From: Pseudomonadota bacterium
Lineage (GTDB): Bacteria > Pseudomonadota > Gammaproteobacteria > Burkholderiales > Rhodocyclaceae
Direction: 5' to 3'
DNA: 36,573 nt
Assembly (NCBI GenBank): GCA_018262285.1
Contig: JAGTRX010000011.1
Location: 1-36,573, forward strand
Below the pieces are notes generated by a model, which was not told the DNA's origin, ran no database searches, and worked only from the letters and a program-made list of their open reading frames with translations. Positions 26,835 through 35,270 of this stretch are shown piece by piece. The position numbers and the translations under genes were made by a program. Position 1 is the first letter of the stretch. The number at the start of each line of letters is the position of its first letter.

Positions 26835-27582
26835 CCGTCCGACCCTTTCGTTTGACTTTGAGCGCGGGGAGTCGTGTGCCGAGTACTTCGGCGCGCAAGC
26901 GACCGATGGCCTGGCTGTGCAACTGGCAGACACGCGATTCGGTGACACCCAGGACTTCGCCGATTTCCTTCAAATTCAATTCCTGTTCGTAATAAAGCCC
27001 CATCATCAGTTTTTCACGTTCCGGCAACCGGTCAATAGATAGAACCAACTGGTGCCGCAATTGCTGGTCTTCGAGCAGATGAACCGGATTGGCATCGTCG
27101 TCAGTGAAATGACGATCAAGGAACCCCTCGTCTTCGTCGCCGGAAAAGTCCTCGAAGTATAGCAACTGATGGCCGCGGGCTTCCTGCAGGGTTTTCTGGT
27201 ATTCCTCAAGTGGAATGCCGAGTTGGGCGGAAAGCTCGGTTTCGTTCGGCGGGCGGCCAAAGCTTTGTTCCAGTTGGGTGATGGCTTCCTCGATGCGGCG
27301 CATTTCGCGGCGCAAATGGCGGGGCAGGGTATCGTTTTCGCGCAGGCCGTCGAGCATCGCACCCTTGATGCGTTGCGTGGCGTAGGTCTCGAACTGGGCG
27401 CCCTGGCCTTCCTCAAAGCGTTCCATGGCGTCCAGCAGGCCGATCATCCCGTTTTGAAAGAGATCGTCGAACATGACGCTGGCTGGCAGTCTTGCCATCA
27501 AATGATGGGCAATACGCTTGACGAGCGGCACAAAGCGCTGAACCAGTTGTTCCTTGTCCGGCTGTCCAGCGGCGTTGTACAT
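26827..27582 (-). CDS. fliA: RNA polymerase sigma factor FliA (sigma-28)
   Basis: 251 residues. Region 2 holds VMFDDLFQNGMIGLLDAMERF and FETYATQRIKGAMLDGLRENDTLPRHLR (core-binding and -10 recognition). Region 3 follows, and region 4 ends in the helix-turn-helix LNLKEIGEVLGVTESRVCQLHSQ recognising the flagellar -35. It directs late flagellar and chemotaxis genes once FlgM is exported. It starts three bases after the flhG stop (TAG GCC ATG) and overlaps motC. I found no clear sigma-28 promoter (TAAA-N15-GCCGATAA-like) inside this operon. Confidence 0.96.
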   Translation of the reverse strand: MYNAAGQPDKEQLVQRFVPLVKRIAHHLMARLPASVMFDDLFQNGMIGLLDAMERFEEGQGAQFETYATQRIKGAMLDGLRENDTLPRHLRREMRRIEEAITQLEQSFGRPPNETELSAQLGIPLEEYQKTLQEARGHQLLYFEDFSGDEDEGFLDRHFTDDDANPVHLLEDQQLRHQLVLSIDRLPEREKLMMGLYYEQELNLKEIGEVLGVTESRVCQLHSQAIGRLRAEVLGTRLPALKVKRKGRTDG

Positions 27583-27585
27583 GGC

Positions 27586-28476
27586 CTAACCCGCCTGAAT
27601 GGCGGTCGGTGTTATGCGTTGGCTCAAGTGTAGCAGGTGCTGGAAAAAAAGTTGGGCATTGCCGGTATCGTTTTCGCCTTGCCGCCAGTGTGGCAGGTCG
27701 GCGGCGAGTTCGCGGAAAGCCCGCGCAGCAGGTGAATCCGGGGCAACCGAAAGGAGCGGGCGGCATAAGGCAGCGGCTTGCTGCAGGGATTCGTCAAAGG
27801 GGATGGTGCCGGCGAATTCGAGGCGGGCGATACCGCGCTGGCGAGTCAGCGCGGCGATGTTTTCAAAGATGGCAGGTGCTTCGGCGAGATTGCGTGCTTT
27901 GCTGATGAGAATGCGGAAATGGCGGCGGGCAAAGGACTGGCTGACTTTTTTGATGAGCAGATAGGCTTCGGTGATCGAGGTGCTGCAGGCAGAGAGCATG
28001 ACCACCGTTTCGTGCGAGGCCAATCCGAGCGGTGAAAAACCGACAGGATGGCGGGTACTGGCGTCGACCAGAATGATGTCGAGTGGTTTGGAGAGTTGCT
28101 GCATGGCGCCGGTAAAGGCTTGCTGCTGGCTGCCGGAAAGCGCGCCGAGGCGTTTGATGGCGGTGGCGGCGGGCAAAATATGAAGACCGGCCATGGGTTC
28201 GATCAGGACATCGCCAAGATAGCGTTCGCCATTCAAGACATGGAAAAGGTCGAAACGTCCGGCCAGGCCAAAACAGGCGGCGACATTGTCGTTACCGGCA
28301 TTCTCGTCAAGTACCAGCACTTCCTTGCCCAGGCGTGCCAGCACGGCGGCGATATTGGCAACGGCAAGGCTGCGACCAAGGCCTTCACTGCCGGCGGTAA
28401 AGGTGACGACCTGCAGTTGGCGCTGACCAAAGAGTCGGCGCAGACCGTCAGCCTGGTCGATGCGGAAATCAGCCAC
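27586..28476 (-). CDS. flhG: FlhG (FleN/YlxH) MinD-like flagellar number regulator, with degenerate P-loop
   Basis: 296 residues, starting with GTG at 28476 inside the end of flhF (eight-base overlap) with GGAGG just upstream; the longer frame to 28578 would run within flhF. The N-terminal FRIDQADGLRRLF keeps the DQAxxLR motif that activates the FlhF GTPase. The MinD-type Walker A normally reads KGGVGKS, but here residues 29-36 are GSEGLGRS: both lysines are missing. Walker B (DIILVDAS) and the MinD-type loops are recognisable. A C-terminal region follows the ATPase fold. FlhG limits flagellar number together with FlhF. Loss of the ATP-binding lysines suggests it may not hydrolyse ATP. Confidence 0.88.
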   Translation of the reverse strand: MADFRIDQADGLRRLFGQRQLQVVTFTAGSEGLGRSLAVANIAAVLARLGKEVLVLDENAGNDNVAACFGLAGRFDLFHVLNGERYLGDVLIEPMAGLHILPAATAIKRLGALSGSQQQAFTGAMQQLSKPLDIILVDASTRHPVGFSPLGLASHETVVMLSACSTSITEAYLLIKKVSQSFARRHFRILISKARNLAEAPAIFENIAALTRQRGIARLEFAGTIPFDESLQQAAALCRPLLSVAPDSPAARAFRELAADLPHWRQGENDTGNAQLFFQHLLHLSQRITPTAIQAG

Positions 28477-29929
28477 GCCGCCCTCCGACGGCGGCCATGC
28501 CGGCGCTGGCCATGGCCATGCTTGATTCCATGGCGTCGTAGTGGTGTGGCGAGGCTTCCGGTACGTCCTTGAAAGCACGATGGATCAGGTAGGCGCGATT
28601 GGGCAGGTGCAGGTCTTCCGGTACGCGCTGGCCGTTCGAAACGTAGTGCAGGCGCATGCCGTGGCGCATGATGACGTCCAATGTCGAAGCCAGACTGGCG
28701 GCCTCGTCGACCTTGGTCAGGATGCAGCCGGCCAGTGTTTCACTGGCGTAGGCGCGCACGACGTCGTCCAGCGTGTCGCCACGGGCGGTGCAGGACAGCA
28801 GGAGCAGGCGTTGCACGTTGCAATCGGAAAGCATGTCGGTGAGTTCAGGCACCAGTTTGTCTTTCTGGCTCATGCCCATGGTGTCGACAATGACAATATG
28901 CTTATGCTGTAGCTCGGCCAGGGTGTGGCGCAGTTCGCTGCCGTCCTTGACCAGGTAAACCGGAACGCCAAGGATGCGGCCGTAGATTTTCAATTGTTCG
29001 TGGGCGCCGATACGGTAACTGTCGGTCGTGACCAGTGCCACCTTGGCCGGGCCGTGGCGCAGCACGGAGCGGGCGGCCAGTTTGGCGGTGGTCGTCGTTT
29101 TGCCGACGCCGGTGGGGCCGACCAGGGCATAAATGCCGCCGCGATCGATGATGTCGGTGTTGGCGCCGATGGTGAGCAGGTTGCGGTCGGCAGCGCCCTT
29201 GGCCCAGGCCAGCGCCTGATTGACGTCGAGTGCCAGCGGCAGTTCGGCCAGCAGTTCGCGGGCAAATTTGGGCGAGAAACCGGAGTCGAGCATCTGGCGC
29301 AAGACCTCGGCTTTTACTGGCTCGCGTCGAGCGGTTTCGCCCCAGGCAAAGCCGGCCAGATGTTGCTCGAACATTTTGCGCAATTCGCGGATTTCACCCA
29401 TGACTTCAGGTTGCACCACTTCAGCTTGTGCCGGTTTGGCGGCTGCGGGGCTGCTATTTTGACGTGGTGGTAACTCCAGGTTGCGCAGGCTGGTGTTCTT
29501 GGGGATGCCAGCGTTAACCGTTGAATGGGTTGGCGCTGCGATCGGTGTGGTTCGAACGGGTTCATGCCGCATACCCTGGGCGGGCGGGGTGACTGCAGGG
29601 GCTGGAGCGGGTGGGCGAGCCAGCGCGGCACGCGCTGAAGTCAGGCGAACCAGGTAGTCGTCTTCAATGTCGAGAATGGGGGTCTGAGCCGGCCTGACGG
29701 GCGCTGATGTTTGGATGGGCGCGGGGATGGGACGGCGCGGCGCGGGGGTAGAGTCTTCATTCGACTGGGTGGGGACAATCATTGCCATGTCGCGAGCGGC
29801 CACCGCCATGATCTCGACTCCGCCGGGAACACCCCGGTTGGACAGGATGATGGCGTCCGAGCCCAGGGTTTCCTTGACCTTTCTGAGTGCGTCGCGGGCG
29901 TTTGCGGCAATGAATTTTTTGACGTTCAT
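28469..29929 (-). CDS. flhF: Flagellar biosynthesis SRP-type GTPase FlhF
   Basis: 486 residues. The N-terminal B domain (MNVKKFIAANARDALRKVKE, then TLGSDAIILSNRGVPGG) is followed by a long Pro/Ala-rich linker (about 60-170). The C-terminal NG GTPase domain has the P-loop LVGPTGVGKTTTTAKLAA, VTTDSYRIGAHEQLKIYGRI, VDTMGMSQKD (DTxG) and TKVDEAASLAS (TKxD). FlhF places the new flagellum at the cell pole and is switched by FlhG. The ATG overlaps the flhA stop by four bases, and the end overlaps flhG by eight. Confidence 0.95.
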   Translation of the reverse strand: MNVKKFIAANARDALRKVKETLGSDAIILSNRGVPGGVEIMAVAARDMAMIVPTQSNEDSTPAPRRPIPAPIQTSAPVRPAQTPILDIEDDYLVRLTSARAALARPPAPAPAVTPPAQGMRHEPVRTTPIAAPTHSTVNAGIPKNTSLRNLELPPRQNSSPAAAKPAQAEVVQPEVMGEIRELRKMFEQHLAGFAWGETARREPVKAEVLRQMLDSGFSPKFARELLAELPLALDVNQALAWAKGAADRNLLTIGANTDIIDRGGIYALVGPTGVGKTTTTAKLAARSVLRHGPAKVALVTTDSYRIGAHEQLKIYGRILGVPVYLVKDGSELRHTLAELQHKHIVIVDTMGMSQKDKLVPELTDMLSDCNVQRLLLLSCTARGDTLDDVVRAYASETLAGCILTKVDEAASLASTLDVIMRHGMRLHYVSNGQRVPEDLHLPNRAYLIHRAFKDVPEASPHHYDAMESSMAMASAGMAAVGGRRG

Positions 29930-32010
29930 GTTCTACCTCCGATGATCGAGGTCACCTTGAGAATGCGGTTTTCGGGAATTTCGTTATGCGAGAGGATGCG
30001 CAGGTTGGGAATGCTGCGGCGCAGGAAGCGCGACAACAGCAGGCGCAGACTGGCGGGTACGAGCAGCACGGCGGGTTGACCAAGGTCTTCCTGACGTTGC
30101 GAGGCGCTGGCGGCCTCGCGCACCAGCGTGTCGGCCAGACCCGGTTCGAAGCTGGCATTGCCGGAGGTTCCGGAAATGGCTTGTTGCAACAGGCGTTCGA
30201 GCGAGGGGTCAAGCGACATGACCTGCACTTCGCCGTTGCCAGGGTAAAGTTGCTGGACGATGGCGCGTCCCAACGCCACTCTGACCTGCGAGGTGAGTTC
30301 GTCCGGGTCGGTGCTGCGGGAGGCGTGGTCGGCAACAGTTTCGATAATGGTGCGCATGTCGCGGATATGGACGCCTTCGTCGAGCAGGTTTTGCAGTACC
30401 TTTTGCAGGGTGCCGAGAGCAACGACCTTGGGAACGAGGTCTTCCGTCAGCTTGGGGATTTCCTTGCCGAGATGGTCGAGCAACTGCTGTACTTCCTGGC
30501 GGCCGAGCAGGTCGGAGGCGCTGTTGAGCAGCAGGTGGTTGAGGTGGGTGGCGACCACGGTCGAGGCATCGACAACGGTGTAACCGTAAGCCTGCGCCTG
30601 TTCGCGCTGGCCGGCTTCAATCCAGACGGCGGGTAGCCCGAAAGCGGGATCTTTGGTGGCGGTGCCGGAAACTGTGCCGGCAACGCGTCCCGGATTGATG
30701 GCCAGGAATTGGCCGGGGTAGGCTTCGCCGGCGCCAATTTCGACGCCCTTCAGCAGGATTCGGTAAGCATTGGGTCGCAGCTCGAGGTTGTCGCGGATAT
30801 GAACGGGGGAAACCAGGAAGCCGACTTCCTGCGCGAATTTCTTGCGGATGCCGCGAATACGGCGCAGCAGTTCGCCATCCTGGGTCTTGTCGACGAGCGG
30901 GATGAGGCGGTAACCCACCTCGAGTCCGAGCACATCGAGCGGCATCACATCCGACCAGCTGGCTTCCTGTGCTTCCTGCGTGGGCGCGGGGGCTACTGCG
31001 ACTGCTTCCGGCACGGCAGTGCGCTCCTTCTCCATCATTTTCCAGGCTGTCCAGCCCATCGCTGCGGCCAGTAGCAGGAAAACCATGTTGGGCATGCCCG
31101 GAATCAAGCCCAGCATGCCGACAATGGCACCGGTAATGCCGATGGCGCGCCAGTTGTTGAAGACCTGTCCAAAGAGTTGCTGACCAATATCGCGCTCGTC
31201 GGATACGCGGGTGACCACCATACCGGCAGCGATAGAGACAATAAGCGAGGGAATCTGCGCTACCAGACCGTCGCCAATGGTGAGCAGGGTATAGGTCTTG
31301 GCAGCCAGCCCGGCCTCCATGTTGTGTTGCAAAACGCCGATAAAGAGGCCGCCAATGACGTTGATGAACATGATGATGATGCCGGCGATGGCATCGCCGC
31401 GCACGAATTTCGAGGCGCCGTCCATGGAACCGAAAAACTCGGCTTCGCGGGAGATGTCGGTGCGACGGCGGCGGGCTTCGTCTTCGCCGATGAGGCCGGC
31501 GTTGAGGTCGGCGTCAATGGCCATCTGTTTGCCGGGCATGGCATCCAGGGTGAAACGTGCCGATACTTCAGCGACGCGGCCGGCGCCCTTGGTGATAACG
31601 ACGAAATTGATGACGACGAGAATGGCGAAAACGATGATACCGACCGCGTAATTGCCGCCGACCAGGAAGTGACCGAAAGCCTCGATGACCTTGCCGGCAG
31701 CGTCTGGGCCGGTATGGCCCTGCAGCATAACGATGCGGGTTGAGGCAACGTTGAGAGACAGGCGGAGCAGGGTGGTGACCAGAAGAACGGTCGGGAAGAC
31801 CGAGAAATCGAGCGTCTTGTTGGTGTTAACCGCTACCAGCAAGACCATGATGGAGATGGCGATATTGAAGGTGAATAGAACGTCCAGCAAAAAGGCCGGT
31901 AGTGGTAGCACCATCATGGCCAGGATGATGATGATAAATACCGGCGCGCCTATTTGCGATAGATTGAAACGGGCGAAAAATCTTTGTGCCGCGAGAGAAG
32001 CTGTTGCCAT
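29926..32010 (-). CDS. flhA: Flagellar type III export gate protein FlhA
   Basis: 694 residues. The N-terminal half has about eight membrane helices (first helices FIIIILAMMVLPLPAFLLD and ISIMVLLVAVNTNKTLDF). The FHIPEP signature AEVSARFTLDAMPGKQMAID is in the second half of the membrane region. The C-terminal cytoplasmic domain (about 330-694) docks export chaperones and forms the nonameric ring. It starts directly on the flhB stop (TAA then ATG). It is the largest gene of the flhB-flhA-flhF-flhG-fliA-motC-motD unit. Confidence 0.97.
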   Translation of the reverse strand: MATASLAAQRFFARFNLSQIGAPVFIIIILAMMVLPLPAFLLDVLFTFNIAISIMVLLVAVNTNKTLDFSVFPTVLLVTTLLRLSLNVASTRIVMLQGHTGPDAAGKVIEAFGHFLVGGNYAVGIIVFAILVVINFVVITKGAGRVAEVSARFTLDAMPGKQMAIDADLNAGLIGEDEARRRRTDISREAEFFGSMDGASKFVRGDAIAGIIIMFINVIGGLFIGVLQHNMEAGLAAKTYTLLTIGDGLVAQIPSLIVSIAAGMVVTRVSDERDIGQQLFGQVFNNWRAIGITGAIVGMLGLIPGMPNMVFLLLAAAMGWTAWKMMEKERTAVPEAVAVAPAPTQEAQEASWSDVMPLDVLGLEVGYRLIPLVDKTQDGELLRRIRGIRKKFAQEVGFLVSPVHIRDNLELRPNAYRILLKGVEIGAGEAYPGQFLAINPGRVAGTVSGTATKDPAFGLPAVWIEAGQREQAQAYGYTVVDASTVVATHLNHLLLNSASDLLGRQEVQQLLDHLGKEIPKLTEDLVPKVVALGTLQKVLQNLLDEGVHIRDMRTIIETVADHASRSTDPDELTSQVRVALGRAIVQQLYPGNGEVQVMSLDPSLERLLQQAISGTSGNASFEPGLADTLVREAASASQRQEDLGQPAVLLVPASLRLLLSRFLRRSIPNLRILSHNEIPENRILKVTSIIGGRT

Positions 32011-33144
32011 TTACGCAGGCTCCGGTACGAGTTCGGGTGGCACGGGCAGGTCTTGCGGCGGCAGCGGGTAATTGCCGCCGCCATGTTTCCACTGTGTCAG
32101 TTGATAAACGTAGGCCAGTACTTCGGCAACGGCGGTATAGAGGGCAGCGGGGATTTCGCTGTCGATCTCGGTATGGCGGTAGAGGGCGCGCGCCAGGGGC
32201 GGTGCTTCCAGCAAGGGCACACCGTGTTCGGCGGCAATTTCACGGATTTTCTGGGCGATTTCGCCGCTGCCCTTGGCGACAACCTTGGGCGCGATCATGC
32301 CGGCTTTGTAGGTGAGCGCCACCGAGTAATGGGTCGGGTTGGTGACGATGATGTCGGCCTGGGGTACAGCGGACATCATACGGCGACGGGCGGCTTGCAT
32401 TTGCAGGCTGCGGATGCGCCCCTTGACCTGCGGATCGCCCTGCATTTCCTTCATTTCCTGCTTGACCTCATCCTTGGTCATCTTGAGCTTGTCGAAGTAT
32501 TGCCAGAGCTGGAAGGGAACGTCGATGGCCACCACCACAGCCAATACCGAGACCAGAACGACAAAACAGAACATCATGAGATGGCCGGCGTGGGCAATGC
32601 CTTGTTCAAGCGGCTGCATCATCAGGCTGAAAATCTCTTCGCGCTTGCTCCAGATCAGAAACGCTGCGATACCGCCGACCAAAGAAGCTTTGAGAATGGC
32701 CTTGAGCAGTTCGAGCAGGCTGTTCCAGGAAAAGATGCGGCCAATGCCCTCCATGGGGTTGAGTCGACCAAAATCGGGCATGAGTTTCTCGCCGGAAAAA
32801 ATCCAGGCATTGAGGATAAGCGGCGAAATGACTGCGGCCAGCAACAGGACGCCGAGGATAGGGGCAAAGGTGTATAGCGCGTCGATGGCGGCGTTGCCAA
32901 GCTGAACCAGCATCTGCGCCGGTTCGTGGGCAGTTTTGGTGTCAAAATTAAAAGCATTGCGACCGATGGCTAGGGAGCGCTCGGTCAGCCAGCCGCCAGT
33001 GCTCCACAGGCTGGCGGCACCGACCATGAGAACCAGGAAGGTGCCGAGTTCGCGCGACTGCGGAACCTGCCCTTTTTCGCGGGCTTGCTCTAGGCGTCTG
33101 CCTGTTGGCTCTTCTGTCTTTTCGAGGTCGCTATCTTCTGCCAT
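32011..33144 (-). CDS. flhB: Flagellar export-specificity switch protein FlhB
   Basis: 377 residues. The N-terminus EKTEEPTGRRLEQAREKGQV is the family signature. Four membrane helices span about 32-210. The cytoplasmic autocleavage site NPTH is at 269-272 (IIVTNPTHYSVAL), exactly the E. coli numbering. FlhB switches export from rod/hook to filament substrates after cleavage. It is the first gene of the operon; no Shine-Dalgarno sequence is visible before its ATG, because a perfect inverted repeat fills the leader. Confidence 0.96.
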   Translation of the reverse strand: MAEDSDLEKTEEPTGRRLEQAREKGQVPQSRELGTFLVLMVGAASLWSTGGWLTERSLAIGRNAFNFDTKTAHEPAQMLVQLGNAAIDALYTFAPILGVLLLAAVISPLILNAWIFSGEKLMPDFGRLNPMEGIGRIFSWNSLLELLKAILKASLVGGIAAFLIWSKREEIFSLMMQPLEQGIAHAGHLMMFCFVVLVSVLAVVVAIDVPFQLWQYFDKLKMTKDEVKQEMKEMQGDPQVKGRIRSLQMQAARRRMMSAVPQADIIVTNPTHYSVALTYKAGMIAPKVVAKGSGEIAQKIREIAAEHGVPLLEAPPLARALYRHTEIDSEIPAALYTAVAEVLAYVYQLTQWKHGGGNYPLPPQDLPVPPELVPEPA

Positions 33145-33145
33145 G

Positions 33146-33169
33146 GCCGCAATTGTGGACGATTGCGGC
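33146..33169. repeat. Perfect 8-bp inverted repeat in the flhB leader
   Basis: GCCGCAAT (33146-33153) and ATTGCGGC (33162-33169) are perfect inverted copies around an eight-base centre. The repeat occupies the space between the -10 element and the flhB ATG, ending one base before that codon. It could be a regulator operator or, if transcription starts far enough upstream, an RNA hairpin at the initiation site. Confidence 0.7.
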
Positions 33170-33170
33170 T

Positions 33171-33176
33171 ATTATA
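33171..33176 (-). promoter_or_regulatory. Sigma-70 -10 box of the flhB operon
   Basis: The minus strand reads a perfect TATAAT, 26 bases before the flhB ATG, in a T-rich stretch. The -35 region is weak (TTTGCT at 16-base spacing), which would suit an activator-dependent early flagellar promoter. The only other signal upstream is the cheA terminator. Confidence 0.55.
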
Positions 33177-33269
33177 GGAAAAAATCAGAAAAAGCAAAGA
33201 GCTACGGGCAACTATTTACGTCTTTTCTCCAGAAAACTTAAAGTGATTTCTCAACATTTTTTGCGCTCG

Positions 33270-33294
33270 AAAAAAAAAGGGGCGGCAGCCCCTT
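33270..33294 (-). terminator. Rho-independent terminator after cheA
   Basis: On the minus strand GGGGC-TGCC-GCCCC, extended by two A-T pairs, is followed by about nine T. It lies 27 bp after the cheA stop and separates the chemotaxis operon from the flhB operon. Confidence 0.9.
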
Positions 33295-33320
33295 CTTTGT
33301 CACTACGTTGGCCAGGTCGG

Positions 33321-35258
33321 TCAGGCAAATTCGATCAAGCGGTCAGAATGCTGGCCGCCGAGGTCCGCAAGCAGTTCCTTGATGTCGAGGATGAGCACAA
33401 TCTGGCCATTGGAAAGAGTGGTAACACCTGCCACGCCGCGCGGCCGGAAATCTTCCAGCGATTTGATCACGGCGTCGTCACGGCCGGCAAAGCTGTCTAC
33501 GCCCAGAATGAAGGTGCGTTCGGCGGTTTGCATGAATACGCCGTACTCTGGCGGATTGACGACTGGCCAGCCGAGGAGCTTGGCCAGTGACATGACCGGC
33601 AAAATTTCGCCGCGCACCACCAGAGTTTCCTTGCCGCCGACCTCCTGCAATTTGTCGCGGTCGATGGGGAGGATTTCGCGCACCATGGACAGCGGTAGAG
33701 CGAAAGGCTGGTCGGCCAGCAACACCAGCAATACAGGCAGAATGGCCAGCGTCAGCGGCAGTGAAATGACGAAAACCGATCCCTTGCCTTGTTCGGAGCG
33801 TATTTCGATGGTGCCATTGAGCTTCTGGATGTTGGTCTTGACCACGTCCATGCCGACACCACGGCCGGAAACGTCGGAAATTTCGCTCTTCGTGGAAAAG
33901 CCCGGCAGGAAAATCATGTTCAGAGACTGGCGCTCATCCAAGGTATTGGCGTCTTCCTCGTTGATCAACCCCTTTTCGATGGCCTTGGCGCGGATGCGTT
34001 CGGCGCTCATGCCGCGTCCGTCGTCGGCGACGATGATGACGATATGGTCGCCTTCCTGCCGTGCTTCCAGGCGTACCAGGCTTTTCGGTGTCTTGCCTGC
34101 TTGCTGGCGCTCAAGCGGGGGTTCGACGCCATGGTCGACGGCGTTGCGAATCAGGTGGATCAAGGGGTCGGACAGGTCCTCGATCATGGTCTTGTCGACT
34201 TCGGTTTCTTCACCGGAGAGAACCAGTTCGACATCCTTGCCGAGTTGTCGCGCCAAATCGCGGGCAATGCGCGGGTATTTCTGGAAGAGCCGGCCAATTG
34301 GCTGCATCCGGGTTTTCATCACCGAATTTTGCAGGTCGGAGACCAGCAGATCAAGCTGGCTGACAGCCTGGTCGAGGGCGTGCAGTGTTTCCGGATCGTC
34401 GCGGCCAGCCAGGATATCGGCGCGCAGGCTGGTCAGACGGTTCTTGGTCAGACCGATTTCGCCGGACAGGTTAAGTACCTGATCGAGACGAGCGGTGTCG
34501 ACCCGGATGGTGTTTTCGCGCGTTTTGTCATCCATGCGACGGCTGGCGGCGGGCGGTCCGGGTTTGTCGGTGGCGCGTTTGCCATAGGCGGCTGCTTTGG
34601 CATCAACGGCTTTGGCGGCTTCAGCGCTAGCGGCTGGCGCGGTGCTGACGGCGGCAGGCTGTATGAGGATTTCTGACGGTTCAATAGGCGCGATCGGAAC
34701 GCCGGTGATCGCTGAGTGCAAGGCAGCCCAGTCCGGTTCGTTGCCAGTACGGGCGGGCGATTCGGTTTTTTGGGGTGCGGTGGCGGCAGCAGGAGCGGGC
34801 GTTGGTGTGGGTGCAGGAACTGGTTGTGCAGCGACCGGGGGATCAGGTTCAATCGGAGCCAGGGTCTCGCCGTGGATGGCACCTTTCAGCCCCTTAATGA
34901 GTGAATCATTGGCCGGTTTGGGTAGTGTGCCTTGCGAAAGTTCACTAAACATGTCGCGCACGCTCTTGGTGGCCAACATGATGAGATCCATCAGTTCCGG
35001 CGTCAGCCACAGTTCGCCGTTACGTAGCAGGTCGAACAGATTTTCGGTCAGGTGGCAGAGCGTGACCAATTCGGCGGCACTCAGGAAGCCAGCGCCGCCC
35101 TTGATGGTATGAAAGCCCCGGAAAATATCGTTGAGCAAACCTTTGTCGTCTGGTGTTTTTTCCAGATCGACCAGCTTGTTGTCGACATCCGACAGCAGAT
35201 CGGCGGCTTCCTGCAGGAAATCCTGCAGGAGATCTTCCATTCCGGCAAAATCGCTCAT
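33321..35258 (-). CDS. cheA: Chemotaxis histidine kinase CheA
   Basis: 645 residues. The P1 phosphotransfer domain (1-110) carries phospho-accepting His50 in FRGFHTIKGGAGFL. An Ala/Pro-rich linker (about 125-245) replaces a recognisable CheY-binding P2 domain. Then come the P3 dimerisation helices (about 246-310), the P4 kinase domain with N-box LIRNAVDHGVEPP and G-boxes DDGRGMSAERI and GRGVGMDVVK, and the CheW-like P5 domain (about 505-640). It phosphorylates CheY in response to receptors. GGGAGG lies six bases before the ATG. It is the last gene of cheY-cheZ-cheA and is followed by a terminator. No cheW or receptor gene is in the window. Confidence 0.95.
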   Translation of the reverse strand: MSDFAGMEDLLQDFLQEAADLLSDVDNKLVDLEKTPDDKGLLNDIFRGFHTIKGGAGFLSAAELVTLCHLTENLFDLLRNGELWLTPELMDLIMLATKSVRDMFSELSQGTLPKPANDSLIKGLKGAIHGETLAPIEPDPPVAAQPVPAPTPTPAPAAATAPQKTESPARTGNEPDWAALHSAITGVPIAPIEPSEILIQPAAVSTAPAASAEAAKAVDAKAAAYGKRATDKPGPPAASRRMDDKTRENTIRVDTARLDQVLNLSGEIGLTKNRLTSLRADILAGRDDPETLHALDQAVSQLDLLVSDLQNSVMKTRMQPIGRLFQKYPRIARDLARQLGKDVELVLSGEETEVDKTMIEDLSDPLIHLIRNAVDHGVEPPLERQQAGKTPKSLVRLEARQEGDHIVIIVADDGRGMSAERIRAKAIEKGLINEEDANTLDERQSLNMIFLPGFSTKSEISDVSGRGVGMDVVKTNIQKLNGTIEIRSEQGKGSVFVISLPLTLAILPVLLVLLADQPFALPLSMVREILPIDRDKLQEVGGKETLVVRGEILPVMSLAKLLGWPVVNPPEYGVFMQTAERTFILGVDSFAGRDDAVIKSLEDFRPRGVAGVTTLSNGQIVLILDIKELLADLGGQHSDRLIEFA

Positions 35259-35270
35259 GCGTTGCCTCCC

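Noticed and set aside
27586-29929. Possible frameshift at the flhF-flhG overlap
   Set aside because: The eight-base overlap with GTG start and GGAGG is a normal coupled arrangement; both proteins have complete domains.
31984-32877. 297-codon plus-strand frame opposite flhB
   Set aside because: It is a shadow of flhB, whose signature and NPTH cleavage site are intact on the minus strand.
33379-34676. Plus-strand open frames of 367 and 295 codons opposite cheA
   Set aside because: cheA is intact on the minus strand with all kinase motifs; the antisense translations are Ser/Arg-rich or Gly/Asp-rich without a fold signature.
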